NCBI GenBank assembly: GCA_963738625.1
Contig: CAVTXH010000019.1
Coordinates: forward strand, 287,571 to 351,570
DNA from: UBA7672 sp963738625
Lineage (GTDB): Bacteria > Pseudomonadota > Alphaproteobacteria > Caulobacterales > Hyphomonadaceae
Reading direction: 5' to 3'
Length of the DNA stretch: 64,000 nucleotides
Shown here: one piece after another, positions 17,026-25,778 of the stretch
Layout: every line of letters begins with the position of its first letter
Numbering within the stretch: position 1 is the first letter of the stretch
Position numbers and translations under genes: made by a program
Notes under the pieces: generated by a model
What the model saw: only the letters and a program-made list of their open reading frames with translations
The model's database searches: none
Told to the model about the DNA's origin: nothing

Positions 17026-18045
17026 ATGACCGCCATCACAAAAGGCCTCGTCACCATCTTCGGCTACGGCCCTGCCGGCGAAGCCGCCGCCGACCGCCTC
17101 CGCGCCCGCGGGCAGGCCATCCGCATCGTCCAGCGCAAGCGCCCCGCCAATCTTCCGGCTGGCGTCGAGTTCATGACCTGTGACGCGCTCGACGCCGGCC
17201 AGGTTCTTCGCGCCATGACTGGCGCCGAGCAGGCCGTCATCACCATCGGCTTCGAATACAGCGGCAAGGTATGGAAGCAGGTCTGGCCCAAAGCGATGGC
17301 GAACTTCATTGCCGCCGCCGAAGCGACCCGCGCCCGCATCGTCCACATCGACAACATGTACATGTACGGGTCGCAGAGCGCCCCGCTGCATGAGGACATG
17401 CCTCTCACCGCTTATGGCCGGAAGCCCGCTGCCCGCTCCGTAGCGACTGCCGTGTGGCTCAAGGCCGCCCGCGAAGGCCGCATCCGCTGGACAGCCCTTC
17501 GCGCTCCCGACTTTTACGGCGCCGGCGTCGACCGCTCGCACCTCGGCGAAACCGGCCTCGGCGCCATTGCGCGGGGCAAGTCCGCCATGCTGCTGATGCA
17601 GCCCGACCAGCCGCACGCCTTCGCCTACGTTCCTGACATCGCCCGCGCCGCCGTCAGCCTGCTCGACGCTCCAGACGACGCCTTCAACCAGGCCTGGCAC
17701 GTCCCCTGCGCCCCCACGCGCACGCCGCGGCAGCTGCTGCAGATTGGCGCCGACGCGCTCGGCCAGAAGCTGAAACTGATGGCGATGCCCACCCTCATGC
17801 TCCGCGCTATCGGCGTCTTCTCGCCCTCTTTGCGCGAATACGTCGAGATGCGCTTCACCTGGAACCGCCCCTACCATGTCGACGCCACGAAGTTCTCGCG
17901 CCGCTTCTGGTCAGACGCCACGCCTTTCGAGGTCGGCATCCCCCTAACCGTGCGCGCCTTCCGTGCAGCCCTTGCCCAAACAAGGGATGGCCAAGAAATA
18001 AGAGCGAGCAGGGGCCGCACCCCTGCCAGAACCGCCACGCCGTAA
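17026..18045 (+). CDS. NAD-dependent epimerase/dehydratase-like protein
   Basis: A 339-residue extended short-chain dehydrogenase-like protein. LVTIFGYGPAGEAAADRLRA gives a Rossmann glycine motif (about residues 7-14). VHIDNMYMYG retains the tyrosine region but not a clear YxxxK pair. It acts on an unknown substrate. AAGGAGCAG precedes the ATG at 17026. Divergence from the LysR gene suggests it is the regulated target. The protein ends in an arginine-rich, proline/threonine tail that may reflect a read-on into non-family sequence. Confidence 0.72.
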   Translation: MTAITKGLVTIFGYGPAGEAAADRLRARGQAIRIVQRKRPANLPAGVEFMTCDALDAGQVLRAMTGAEQAVITIGFEYSGKVWKQVWPKAMANFIAAAEATRARIVHIDNMYMYGSQSAPLHEDMPLTAYGRKPAARSVATAVWLKAAREGRIRWTALRAPDFYGAGVDRSHLGETGLGAIARGKSAMLLMQPDQPHAFAYVPDIARAAVSLLDAPDDAFNQAWHVPCAPTRTPRQLLQIGADALGQKLKLMAMPTLMLRAIGVFSPSLREYVEMRFTWNRPYHVDATKFSRRFWSDATPFEVGIPLTVRAFRAALAQTRDGQEIRASRGRTPARTATP

Positions 18046-18064
18046 CGTGCCTTGAACCTCCCCA

Positions 18065-18093
18065 CCCACAGGCGGATAGTCTCCGCCTGTGGG
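18065..18093 (+). promoter_or_regulatory. Perfect 12-bp hairpin in the leader of the next gene
   Basis: CCCACAGGCGGA (18065-18076), loop TAGTC, TCCGCCTGTGGG (18082-18093). It ends 20 bases before the ATG at 18114. No T-run follows, so it is not a simple intrinsic terminator; it could separate or regulate the two genes. Confidence 0.55.
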
Positions 18094-18113
18094 CACTGGA
18101 GGGAGAGACGCCG

Positions 18114-18479
18114 ATGGCGCTGTTCAATTTCGATTACAAGGAAACCCCGCTGGCCTCGCCCGCACGATTTGCCGGGCGGATGCTGGCCAATATCGTTGTC
18201 GCCCTGGTGCTTGTCGGCATCGCCCTCGGCGTCGGCATCTATGGCTACCAGTCTACCGAAGGCATGCCGCTGATCGACGCCTTCCTCAACGCCGCCATGC
18301 TGCTCGGCGGCATGGGCCCCGTCGCCCCCGAACTCCACACAGAAGCCGGCAAACTGTTCGCCGGCCTTTATGCGATGGGGTGCGGTCTCGTCCTCGTGCT
18401 GGTCTCGGGCATCGTGCTCGCGCCCGTCTTTCATCGCGTCCTGCACGCGCTGCATGTCGATGACGACGACAAAGCCTGA
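18114..18479 (+). CDS. Small two-helix membrane protein, unknown function
   Basis: A 121-residue protein with hydrophobic helices at about residues 22-45 and 85-108 joined by a loop containing the glycine-rich MLLGGMGPVAPELHTEAGK. That loop between two helices is reminiscent of a short two-helix ion channel layout, but there is no recognisable selectivity filter. The C-terminus is acidic (DDDDKA). GGAGGGAGAG is a strong ribosome-binding site. It converges on the TIR gene with a 4-bp gap. Confidence 0.65.
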   Translation: MALFNFDYKETPLASPARFAGRMLANIVVALVLVGIALGVGIYGYQSTEGMPLIDAFLNAAMLLGGMGPVAPELHTEAGKLFAGLYAMGCGLVLVLVSGIVLAPVFHRVLHALHVDDDDKA

Positions 18480-18483
18480 ACGG

Positions 18484-19764
18484 TTAGCTGGACTTTCGGG
18501 TCGCCGTGAACGGACAGTTCGAGCCGGGGCCTAGCGTCGCCGTCCCGCTGTAGAAACCGTCGCGGCCCGCACCGACGGCCTCAAGCCCCAGCACTTGTCC
18601 GTTGTCGAACTTTAGGGCGCCTGTGGCTCGGATTTCGTACGGCGTGTTGAAAGACATGGTTAGGAACGTTTCACCGCCGTTGCCAGGATTTCCAAACCGC
18701 CTGAAGAACTGCCCGGCCGAGAATTTTGCGTCCGGCTCCTGAAGCTTGGCGCCGCCGGCGCACGACGCGAATACCGTCCATATGCCGTTGACCGGGCCGG
18801 TGTCCGCCGCTGCAGTCGAGGGGGCGGTCGCCTGCGCCGGCGGCGCGGCGGACGGTTTGGTCTGTGGAGGCGTGAGGGAAGCCAGCGCGGAGCGAGCGGC
18901 ATCCGCATAAGGGCCGGTCGGATATTTTTCCAGGAAGTCCGCATACGCCTTCGCGATGTTGGCCTTGCGCGCCTCTTTCCAGGCCGCATCCATCTCCCGT
19001 GCGGAGGCTTCAGCGTCGGGTTTGGCGTCGGCGGGCGCGGGCGGGACGACGGTTTCGGGAACTACAGTTTGGGCGGGCTCGTTGTGCGCCGGCATCAGGA
19101 CGTCGCGAAAAATGTAAGCGCCCACGCCCGCTGCCGCCACGACCACAATCGCAACGGCGAGAAGCAGAGGCGCCCCTTTGCCTTTCGAGTCCTTGCTTGC
19201 CGACGCCAGAGCGCTCAACCGCCCCTTCGCAAGGCTCGCGAAATTCCCGCCTGGATACCGCTTCAGGTACGAGCGCAGATCGGCGGCGTCCGTGCTGTCT
19301 TTGATCGACTGCCAGTAGACCAGCTCGACGTCGGGCAGCGCCACTGCCGCGCCGGACGATTTTTCAGCCTTCCGCTTCTGCGCCTTGGCGGCGATGTCGG
19401 ATGTGTAGGCCCGCCATTCCGGATCGTTCCGGTCGCCTGTCCATGTGGAGAGGTCGGCGGTCTGGACCAGCACGAATGCCGTTGGCAAGTCGCACGGCTC
19501 CACCATGGCGGGCGCCAACGCGCCGTTGCGGTCGCCGATCGTGGCCTCCGACCGCACCCATCTCGATTTCACGGACTGTTTGGACCACAGGACCACGACG
19601 ACCAAAGCCGTCCGCAGCTCCCGGTCGATGACCTCCTGATAATCCTCGCCCGCCTGCAGCGAGTGATCGTACCAGACCTCGAAGCCTTCAGCCTGCAGCG
19701 TCTGGGAAATCAGGCGCGCGCGGGCGTGATCCTCCGACTTGTAGGAAACAAAAATATCCGCCAT
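18484..19764 (-). CDS. Membrane-anchored TIR-domain protein
   Basis: A 426-residue protein. Residues 1-130 are a TIR domain: MADIFVSYKSEDHARA, then WYDHSLQAGE, then SRWVRSE with Glu73 as the candidate NADase glutamate. A helical motif KDSTDAADLRSYLKRYPGGNF (about 155-175, split here) precedes a transmembrane segment (~199-219). A related AYADFLEKYPTGPYADAARSA motif follows it, then a proline/alanine linker and a ~90-residue C-terminal domain. The layout suggests cytoplasmic TIR signalling coupled to a periplasmic part. NAD cleavage or defence function is inferred. Confidence 0.85.
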   Translation of the reverse strand: MADIFVSYKSEDHARARLISQTLQAEGFEVWYDHSLQAGEDYQEVIDRELRTALVVVVLWSKQSVKSRWVRSEATIGDRNGALAPAMVEPCDLPTAFVLVQTADLSTWTGDRNDPEWRAYTSDIAAKAQKRKAEKSSGAAVALPDVELVYWQSIKDSTDAADLRSYLKRYPGGNFASLAKGRLSALASASKDSKGKGAPLLLAVAIVVVAAAGVGAYIFRDVLMPAHNEPAQTVVPETVVPPAPADAKPDAEASAREMDAAWKEARKANIAKAYADFLEKYPTGPYADAARSALASLTPPQTKPSAAPPAQATAPSTAAADTGPVNGIWTVFASCAGGAKLQEPDAKFSAGQFFRRFGNPGNGGETFLTMSFNTPYEIRATGALKFDNGQVLGLEAVGAGRDGFYSGTATLGPGSNCPFTATRKSS

Positions 19765-19791
19765 CTCGCAGGGGCTCCCCACTCCCGCCGG

Positions 19792-19809
19792 GGACATACT
19801 AGTGTGTCC
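19792..19809. promoter_or_regulatory. Near-perfect palindrome upstream of the TIR gene
   Basis: GGACATACT (19792-19800) with AGTGTGTCC (19801-19809) forms an 18-bp palindrome with one non-complementary pair. It lies 27 bp upstream of the TIR gene start and between divergent genes. It is a plausible repressor site. Confidence 0.45.
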
Positions 19810-19884
19810 GTGCATCGACAGCCAGCCCCGCGCTAGCTAGCCGCCCATAACCCGAGGGCAGGCGGGGGGAGGACAGGAGGAACA

Positions 19885-21114
19885 GTGAACCAGTCCACGC
19901 GCAGCTACGACGTCATCGTCTATGGCGCCACCGGCTTCACCGGCCGGCTGGTCGCCGAGCACATGCTTGCGAAATATGGCATGGGCGGCGAGACGCGCTG
20001 GGCTATCGCCGGACGCAGCCGATCGAAGCTGGAAGCCGTGCGCAAAGAGATCGGCGCGCCGGACGCCCTGCCGCTGGTGGTCGCGGACGCGTCCGATCCC
20101 GCATCGCTCGCCGCGATGGCTGGATCAACGAAGGTCGTCATCACCACGGTCGGACCCTACCAGCTCTACGGCGAGCCATTGGTCGCCGCCTGCAGCGAGG
20201 CGGGCACAGACTATGTCGACCTCTGCGGCGAACCGGCCTGGATGGCGGCGATGATCGCAAAGTACGACGCCAAGGCGAAGGCCTCCGGCGCACGCATCGT
20301 ATTTTCATGCGGGTTCGACTCGATCCCGTTCGATCTCGGCGTCGTGTTCATCGAAGCGCAGGCGAAGCAGAGGTTCGGCGCGCCGCTGTCGCGCGTGCGC
20401 GGCCGGGTGCGCAGGATGAAGGGCGGGTTCTCCGGCGGCACGGTCGCCAGCCTGATGGCGACGCTGGAAGCGTCAAAGCGCGATCCGTCAATGCTGAAGA
20501 CGCTTGCCAATCCCTTCGCCCTGACGCCGGGCTTCACCGGTCCGCCGCAACCGGCAGGCGATAAGGCGCTGCACGACGAAGCAGCGGGCGCTTGGGCTGC
20601 GCCGTTCGTGATGGCGAGCATCAACACCAAGAACGTGCATCGCACCAACTTCCTGCTCGGCAGGCCGTTCGGCGACGACTTTGTCTATGACGAGATGGCG
20701 CTGACAGGCGAAGGCCCGAAGGGAAAGAGCCGCGCCAACGCCGCCGCGACGGGTGCGGCTGTCACCAACGCGCTGCTGGGCTTTGCGCCGACGCGGGCCT
20801 TGCTGCGGCAGTTCGCGCTGCCCAAGCCGGGGCAGGGCCCGACGAAGGAGCAGCGCGAGACCGGCATGTTCGACGTGCTGATGGTCGGCGACACGAAGGA
20901 CGGACGCAGGCTCCGCGCGGGCGTGAAGGGCGACAGGGATCCCGGCTATGGCTGCACGTCGAAGATGATCGGCGAGAGCGCGATGTGCCTCGCCCGCGAC
21001 GTCGGGGGCGACAGGACAGGCGGAGGCGTGTGGACGCCGGGCGCGGCGATGGGCGAGGCGCTTATCAAGCGGCTGGAAGCGAATGCCGGGATGAAGTTCG
21101 CACTCGAGAACTGA
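19885..21114 (+). CDS. Saccharopine dehydrogenase-like trans-acting enoyl reductase family protein
   Basis: A 409-residue NAD(P)-binding protein. SYDVIVYGATGFTGRLVAEHM is the N-terminal Rossmann motif, and DYVDLCGEPAW with CGFDSIPFDLGV are shared with the saccharopine-dehydrogenase-like/trans-acting enoyl reductase family. It starts with GTG at 19885 behind a strong ACAGGAGGAACA. Members in mycobacteria reduce polyketide intermediates, but in proteobacteria the substrate is unknown. It is divergent from the TIR gene. Confidence 0.85.
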   Translation: MNQSTRSYDVIVYGATGFTGRLVAEHMLAKYGMGGETRWAIAGRSRSKLEAVRKEIGAPDALPLVVADASDPASLAAMAGSTKVVITTVGPYQLYGEPLVAACSEAGTDYVDLCGEPAWMAAMIAKYDAKAKASGARIVFSCGFDSIPFDLGVVFIEAQAKQRFGAPLSRVRGRVRRMKGGFSGGTVASLMATLEASKRDPSMLKTLANPFALTPGFTGPPQPAGDKALHDEAAGAWAAPFVMASINTKNVHRTNFLLGRPFGDDFVYDEMALTGEGPKGKSRANAAATGAAVTNALLGFAPTRALLRQFALPKPGQGPTKEQRETGMFDVLMVGDTKDGRRLRAGVKGDRDPGYGCTSKMIGESAMCLARDVGGDRTGGGVWTPGAAMGEALIKRLEANAGMKFALEN

Positions 21115-21134
21115 CGGCGCCGCGGAAAATCAGC

Positions 21135-21728
21135 TCAGAAATCTTCCTGCTTGCCCAGCTTGGCGAGCGCATCCTTCGCCTTGTCCGATCCCAGCGCCGC
21201 GCCGCGCTCATACCAGGTCTTCGCCTTGGCGACGTCGTGCATGAACGTGTCCTGCTCGTACATCAGCCCGACGGCGAGTATGGCTTCGATGTGGTCCTGG
21301 TTCGCGGCCTTTTCCAACATCCTCAGGCCGGAATTGGGCTTCAGCTGATAGCCCTCCAGCCCATAGGCCATGCGCGTGCCGACCCACAGCTGGGCGTCGG
21401 CATTGCCTGCTTTCACGGCGGCTTCCATGTCTTCGAAGCCGCCCTGCTGCATGGTGTATTCTGGCGACTTCAGCCGCGCCGACCCGCGATGGAAAAGCGC
21501 AAAGCCGTTTCCGGCATCGGCGAGATCGTCAATCTTCGCTTCGTCGCCCGCCAGCGCATCGAACGCGGCCTTCTGCTCGGCCTGCTTTTGTTTTTCTTCC
21601 GCCGCTGGATCGGGCGCTGCCGCCGTTTCCGTTTTCGCCCCTTCGGCGCCAGTCGCGGTTTTGACCGGTCCGCAGGAAGCGGCCAGCATCGTCAAGGCGA
21701 GTCCGGTGGATAACAGCTCAAGCCTCAT
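21135..21728 (-). CDS. Sel1-repeat-like lipoprotein
   Basis: A 197-residue exported lipoprotein: MRLELLSTGLALTMLAASC has a lipobox with Cys19. After a charged Ala/Glu-rich linker, the C-terminal half has Sel1/TPR-like repeats, for example AILAVGLMYEQDTFMHD and AKTWYERGAALGSDKAKDAL. Such proteins commonly act as adaptors in the cell envelope. It is 23 bp downstream of leuD on the same strand and may share its transcript. Confidence 0.78.
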   Translation of the reverse strand: MRLELLSTGLALTMLAASCGPVKTATGAEGAKTETAAAPDPAAEEKQKQAEQKAAFDALAGDEAKIDDLADAGNGFALFHRGSARLKSPEYTMQQGGFEDMEAAVKAGNADAQLWVGTRMAYGLEGYQLKPNSGLRMLEKAANQDHIEAILAVGLMYEQDTFMHDVAKAKTWYERGAALGSDKAKDALAKLGKQEDF

Positions 21729-21751
21729 GTCGTTCCCCGTTTTACGCCGGC

Positions 21752-22357
21752 TCAGGCCAGCCAGGGCTGGGCAAGCTTTCGCTTCTCCTCGAACGCGGTG
21801 ATCGCGCTGGCGTGCTGCAGGCTTTCGCCGATGTCGTCGAGCCCGGCCAGCAGGCTTGCCTTGCGTCCCTGGTCGATGTCGAACGTGTGCACCTTGCCGT
21901 CCGGCGCCGTCACGGTCTGGGCGGCGAGGTCGATGGTGAAGATGTGGTTGGGCCCACCCGCCTGGTCGAGCAGCTTCTCCACCACGTCGCGCGGCAGCAC
22001 CACCGGCAGCAGGCCGTTCTTAAAGCAGTTGTTGTAGAAGATGTCCGCAAAGCTCGGCGCGATCACGCAGCTCAACCCCTGGTCCAGCAGCGCCCACGGC
22101 GCGTGTTCGCGCGACGAGCCGCAGCCGAAATTCTCCTTGGCGATCAGGATCGAGGCTTTGGCGTAGGCCGGCTTGTTCAGCACGAAGCCGGGATCGGGCG
22201 AGCCGTCCGCCTTGGTCTTGAAGTCGTAGAAGAGGCCCCTGGCCAGCCCCTCGCGCGACACGGTCTTGAGGAACTGCTTCGGGATGATCTGGTCGGTGTC
22301 GACATTGGCGATCGGCAGCGGCGCGGCGGTTCCGGTGAGCTGGGTGAAGGGTTTCAT
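21752..22357 (-). CDS. leuD: 3-isopropylmalate dehydratase small subunit
   Basis: A 201-residue small (swivel) subunit of isopropylmalate isomerase, partner of LeuC at 35450. ANVDTDQIIPKQFLKTVSREGL and NFGCGSSREHAPWAL are diagnostic, and the length is typical. The start overlaps the stop of an upstream VOC gene by four bases, implying translational coupling to an unrelated gene. Separation from leuC by about 13 kb is unusual, since leuC and leuD are often adjacent. Confidence 0.97.
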   Translation of the reverse strand: MKPFTQLTGTAAPLPIANVDTDQIIPKQFLKTVSREGLARGLFYDFKTKADGSPDPGFVLNKPAYAKASILIAKENFGCGSSREHAPWALLDQGLSCVIAPSFADIFYNNCFKNGLLPVVLPRDVVEKLLDQAGGPNHIFTIDLAAQTVTAPDGKVHTFDIDQGRKASLLAGLDDIGESLQHASAITAFEEKRKLAQPWLA

Positions 22358-23211
22358 GCGTCCCCGCTAGCGGGTTCGGCCGACAGGATCAATGTCGGCG
22401 TGTTGAGCGTGCCGTCCCGGACGGTGAACACCCTGGTGTTCGGTCGCCTTCCGGCGCGGATGTCCGAGACCGAAAACTTCGCCTTGGCGAGCCGCTGATG
22501 GGTCGCCTCAATGTCCGGCGCAATCCAGGAAAGGCCCCACAGCTTGTCCGGCTGGTTGCCTGTCCCGGCCGACAGCTTGTGGGCCAGTTCGATGGTCAAC
22601 CCGCCGATGCGAAAGAACAGCAGCCGCATGCCCCAGTCCGGGTTCGACCGGTCCAGCGCCAGGCGCAATCCCAACCGGGCGCCATAGAAAGCGACCGCGC
22701 GTTCCGGATTGGCCGTGTTGATCACCACATGGTCGAGGCCGGAAATCGCTCCGGGCGCCGGCTTGTAGACCAGCGGGTCGGGCTTCTTCCGCTCCAGCGC
22801 GAAGATGCGGACGCCGTGGGTCACGCTGTCGTCGAGACGCAGGCGCGACCAGTAGCGCGCCTTGCCGTTCGAGGGATCGGTGCTTTCCCCCAGAACGATC
22901 TCCTCCGGCTTCAGCGCCCTGCGGTCGAATAGCGCCCGTGCTTCCTGGGCGCTTTCGGTCGCGAAGATCAGCGATTTCAACCCCGCGCCGTCTTGGTCGA
23001 TCATCGCATGCAGGCGCCTCGCGAGCGGCCCGCCGCCGGTCGGCGCCATGATCTCCAGCGCCGTGTTGTGAAGCTGGAAGATGACAGTGGCGGTCCCGCC
23101 AGGGTCGGTCGAGCGCCAGTCTGGCTCCCGGCCGAGCAGGGCGGCATAGGCCGCTTCGCCGTCATCGATCGAAGGGCAGACCAGGAGAACGTGGTCGAGG
23201 CCAGTAATCAT
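22354..23211 (-). CDS. Two-domain VOC family protein
   Basis: A 285-residue protein with an N-terminal VOC-like unit (MITGLDHVLLVCPSIDDGEAAY) and a second unit (SGLDHVVINTANPERAVAFYGARLG), both carrying the first-strand histidine. The layout fits glyoxalase-like/dioxygenase-like proteins with two beta-alpha-beta-beta-beta modules. It overlaps leuD by four bases. The reaction is unknown. Confidence 0.8.
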   Translation of the reverse strand: MITGLDHVLLVCPSIDDGEAAYAALLGREPDWRSTDPGGTATVIFQLHNTALEIMAPTGGGPLARRLHAMIDQDGAGLKSLIFATESAQEARALFDRRALKPEEIVLGESTDPSNGKARYWSRLRLDDSVTHGVRIFALERKKPDPLVYKPAPGAISGLDHVVINTANPERAVAFYGARLGLRLALDRSNPDWGMRLLFFRIGGLTIELAHKLSAGTGNQPDKLWGLSWIAPDIEATHQRLAKAKFSVSDIRAGRRPNTRVFTVRDGTLNTPTLILSAEPASGDA

Positions 23212-23232
23212 CTGCCGGTATTCATCTAGGGA

Positions 23233-23910
23233 TCATCGAAGTCCGCGAAAGGATTCGAGCGTGTTTACCTGACCACCATCAGGCGCAAAATTGCCTGGCG
23301 CAAGCCACTGGTCCAAGGCAGTCCTTATTGATTGCCACTGCGTGTCGGTGATCGAGTACCAGGCCGTGTCCCGGGACTTGCCCTTGGTCACCATGTCGTT
23401 TCGGAATACTCCCTCGAAACCGAATCCGAATCGCTCGGCCGCCCGCCTGGACGCCTCATTGCTGAAATTGCATTTCCACTCGTACCGGCGGTAGCCGAGC
23501 CCGTCGAACACATGCCTCGCCATCAGGGCGAAGGCCTCGGTCGCCTCTGGCGTCCGTTTCAGCTTGTCGCCGAAAGCCACACAGCCGATCTCCGCGCTGC
23601 CATGCGCCTCCCTGATCCGCATGTAGGTCGCCATGCCGAGGATTTCGGCAGTATCCGTCCGACGGATGACCATCGTCCGCCAGCCTTCGCCGTCACGGGC
23701 GTGCGCGAGGAATTTTTCAAGCGAGGACTCATCCGTGAACGGGCCGACCGGCATGTATCGCCAGAGCGGCTCGCGCTCCTGTCCGCCCACGGCTGCGAAC
23801 AGACCGGCGCCATGCACTTCCCAGTCGAGCGGCTCAAGCCGGACGCGAGCGCCGTCGAGTGCGACGAGCCCAGGCGTCTCCCGCTTTGTCCAGGTGGAAA
23901 GGTCGGTCAT
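23233..23910 (-). CDS. GNAT-family N-acetyltransferase (RimJ/RimL-like)
   Basis: A 225-residue acetyltransferase: ALDGARVRLEPLDWEVHGAGLFAAV at the start is split across the first strand and helix. SAEIGCVAFGDKLKRTPEATEAFALM holds the acetyl-CoA-binding strand and helix region, and RRYEWKCNFSNEASRRAAERFGF is the RimL-like motif. Substrate candidates include protein N-termini or small amines. It stands 22 bp upstream of the VOC/leuD pair on the same strand. Confidence 0.85.
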   Translation of the reverse strand: MTDLSTWTKRETPGLVALDGARVRLEPLDWEVHGAGLFAAVGGQEREPLWRYMPVGPFTDESSLEKFLAHARDGEGWRTMVIRRTDTAEILGMATYMRIREAHGSAEIGCVAFGDKLKRTPEATEAFALMARHVFDGLGYRRYEWKCNFSNEASRRAAERFGFGFEGVFRNDMVTKGKSRDTAWYSITDTQWQSIRTALDQWLAPGNFAPDGGQVNTLESFRGLR

Positions 23911-24401
23911 CGGGCGGGATTAAGCTCCGCCCCGAACCTAAGCAAGCGCGCTCAAGCCTCTCTCCGAATCGCACGCCTCACATTGTCCGCCACAATCGGA
24001 ACAGAATTCACGCACGGCGCCCGCACAGCCTTCGCCGCCTCGCGCGACAGACGAGAAGCGTCCCAATCCGGTTAGTACGCTTCTGCTTGGTGGGCGGCTG
24101 TGCAGCGATGCGCGCGCGTCATCGTCTTCAGGCTGGAAACGCATTGGCGCAAACGCCGTTCGCGCTGCATTTGTTGTGAACGCAAGTTCAGGAAAGAGCG
24201 ACGGAAAAGACACACCAAAGCGCGAGCTGAATACGCCTTCATTCTGATGGCGGAATCCGCTCCCACATCACTGCAGATGGCGGTGTTTCGACGCAATCGC
24301 GTCGCACTGCCGCCTGCGTCTGCTGGCGTGATGCAAGCATCGGAACCGAAAGCAGGTTCCGGACATTTGGCTAGAGGCCCCGAAAGGAGAAGGGCGAGGA
24401 C
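23911..24401. other. 491-bp intergenic region without a supported gene
   Basis: It lies between the divergent GNAT and hemolysin III genes. Open frames here are arginine-rich and have no family resemblance. The only structure seen is a short hairpin, GGAACC (24342-24347) with GGTTCC (24355-24360). AAAGGAGAAGGGCGAGGA before 24402 is the ribosome-binding site of the next gene. Confidence 0.5.
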
Positions 24402-25097
24402 ATGACGACCCACGTCTCACTCTCGAAAGCAGAAGCGGTGGATGCCTATTGGTATCCGCAAAGCCGGCGCGTCGAATGGCTCGCGGATGTCATCGTCCAC
24501 ATCGTGGGTCTCGCCCTCGCCATTGGCGGATGTATTCTCCTGGTCACCACCGCGGCGACATCCGGCAGCGTGAAGCTGACCGCCGGCCTGCTGGTTTACT
24601 CGGTCGGTCTTCTGGCGATGCTCGGATGCTCCACCCTCTACAATGCGAACACCAACGAGAAGCTCTCGCGCCTGTTCGAGCGTTTCGACCTGTCCGGCAT
24701 CTTCGTCATGATCGCGGCGTCTTACACGCCGTTCATGCTGGCCAAGCTCGACGGCCCGATGGCCTGGACCGTTCTCGCCATCGTCTGGGCGGTCGCCCTG
24801 GCCGGCGTGGCGCTCAACCTTCTGGCGCGCTGGAACGCGCCCCGGGTCTATATCGCCATGTATCTGGTGCTCGGCTGGGCGGCCCTGGCGATCTTCGACC
24901 GGCTGATCCATTCCCTCTCGCCGCTGGGCCTTGGCCTGCTGGCGGCGGGCGGCATCCTCTACACCGTCGGCGTCATCTTCCACGTCAACAAGAACCTGCC
25001 GTTCAATTCCGCCATCTGGCACGGTTTCGTGGTTGCGGCCGCATCCTGCCACTTCGCCGCGATCTACCTGGATATCGCCAGCGCCGGCGTCGCCTGA
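24402..25097 (+). CDS. Hemolysin III family (PAQR-like) membrane protein
   Basis: A 231-residue inner-membrane protein with seven hydrophobic helices. VEWLADVIVHIVGLALAIGG, TLYN followed by RLFERFDLSGIFVMIAASYTPF, and the final FNSAIWHGFVVAAASCHFAAI carry the conserved Ser/Asp/His residues of the CREST/PAQR-type putative metal-binding core. Despite the family name, haemolysis is not implied; many members affect membrane fluidity or metal homeostasis. Confidence 0.9.
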   Translation: MTTHVSLSKAEAVDAYWYPQSRRVEWLADVIVHIVGLALAIGGCILLVTTAATSGSVKLTAGLLVYSVGLLAMLGCSTLYNANTNEKLSRLFERFDLSGIFVMIAASYTPFMLAKLDGPMAWTVLAIVWAVALAGVALNLLARWNAPRVYIAMYLVLGWAALAIFDRLIHSLSPLGLGLLAAGGILYTVGVIFHVNKNLPFNSAIWHGFVVAAASCHFAAIYLDIASAGVA

Positions 25098-25151
25098 ACA
25101 AGTCTGGCTGCAAGTTTGGTGGGTAGGCCGGGCGAACCGGTCACTGGGAGG

Positions 25152-25169
25152 GTCCGGCGTAAGCCGGGC
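25152..25169 (+). terminator. Weak terminator-like hairpin
   Basis: GTCCGGC (25152-25158), loop GTAA, GCCGGGC (25163-25169; one T-G wobble), followed by TCTTTCATTT. It lies 55 bp after the hemolysin III stop. The T-run is broken, so strength is uncertain. Confidence 0.4.
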
Positions 25170-25238
25170 TCTTTCATTTGCGGCGTAGGTCCGCCTGCCT
25201 TTATCCCGCGTAGAGACAGCGCCTGGCTGGAGATCCCC

Positions 25239-25766
25239 ATGCGCTACATCGTCATTATCGCCCCGCTTTTGCTCGCCGCCTGCGCCGGCGCCCCCCGGAT
25301 GCCGCCTGAGACTGGCCCGTCAGCCTTCGTGATCGAGCGCGACCTCGAAGGCGCAACCATCGCCCGCGGCCAGTTCTCGGCCATCAACGGCGTCAAGCGC
25401 GCCTTCACCGCCCGCCTCGACGGCGTCAAGTCCGGCGAGACCTTCACGCTGAAAGAGAGTTTCGAATACGACGACGGCGAGAAGGACCAGAAGACCTGGG
25501 TGCTCACGCTCAAAGGCCCCGGCCAGTACACAGGCATCCGCGAGGACGTGGTGGGCGAGGCGAGGGGCTGGCAGGACGGCGCCGCCTTCCGTCTCGAATA
25601 CGATATCCGCCTGCCGGACGAGAACGGCAAACCCGGCATGCAGGTCCGCTTCCGCGATGTGATGGTGAAGACGGCCGATGGCGTCGTGATCAACAACGCC
25701 ACGATCGGCAAATGGGGCTTCAATGTCGGCAATGTCGCCCTGAAGATCACCCGGGCCCAGGACTAG
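25239..25766 (+). CDS. DUF3833-like lipoprotein
   Basis: A 175-residue lipoprotein: MRYIVIIAPLLLAAC has Cys15 as the lipidation site. The mature part (FVIERDLEGATIARGQFSAINGVKRAF..., FEYDDGEKDQKTWVL, KWGFNVGNVALKITRAQ) matches the DUF3833 layout, a periplasmic family of unknown function. ATG 25239 is chosen over a longer frame because it starts directly at the signal peptide. It converges on the PHB depolymerase gene. Confidence 0.82.
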   Translation: MRYIVIIAPLLLAACAGAPRMPPETGPSAFVIERDLEGATIARGQFSAINGVKRAFTARLDGVKSGETFTLKESFEYDDGEKDQKTWVLTLKGPGQYTGIREDVVGEARGWQDGAAFRLEYDIRLPDENGKPGMQVRFRDVMVKTADGVVINNATIGKWGFNVGNVALKITRAQD

Positions 25767-25778
25767 AGCGGCCGGAGA

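Noticed and set aside
24100..24405. 101-codon plus-strand frame before the hemolysin III gene
   Set aside because: Arg/Lys-rich without family resemblance and ends over the next gene's ribosome-binding site.
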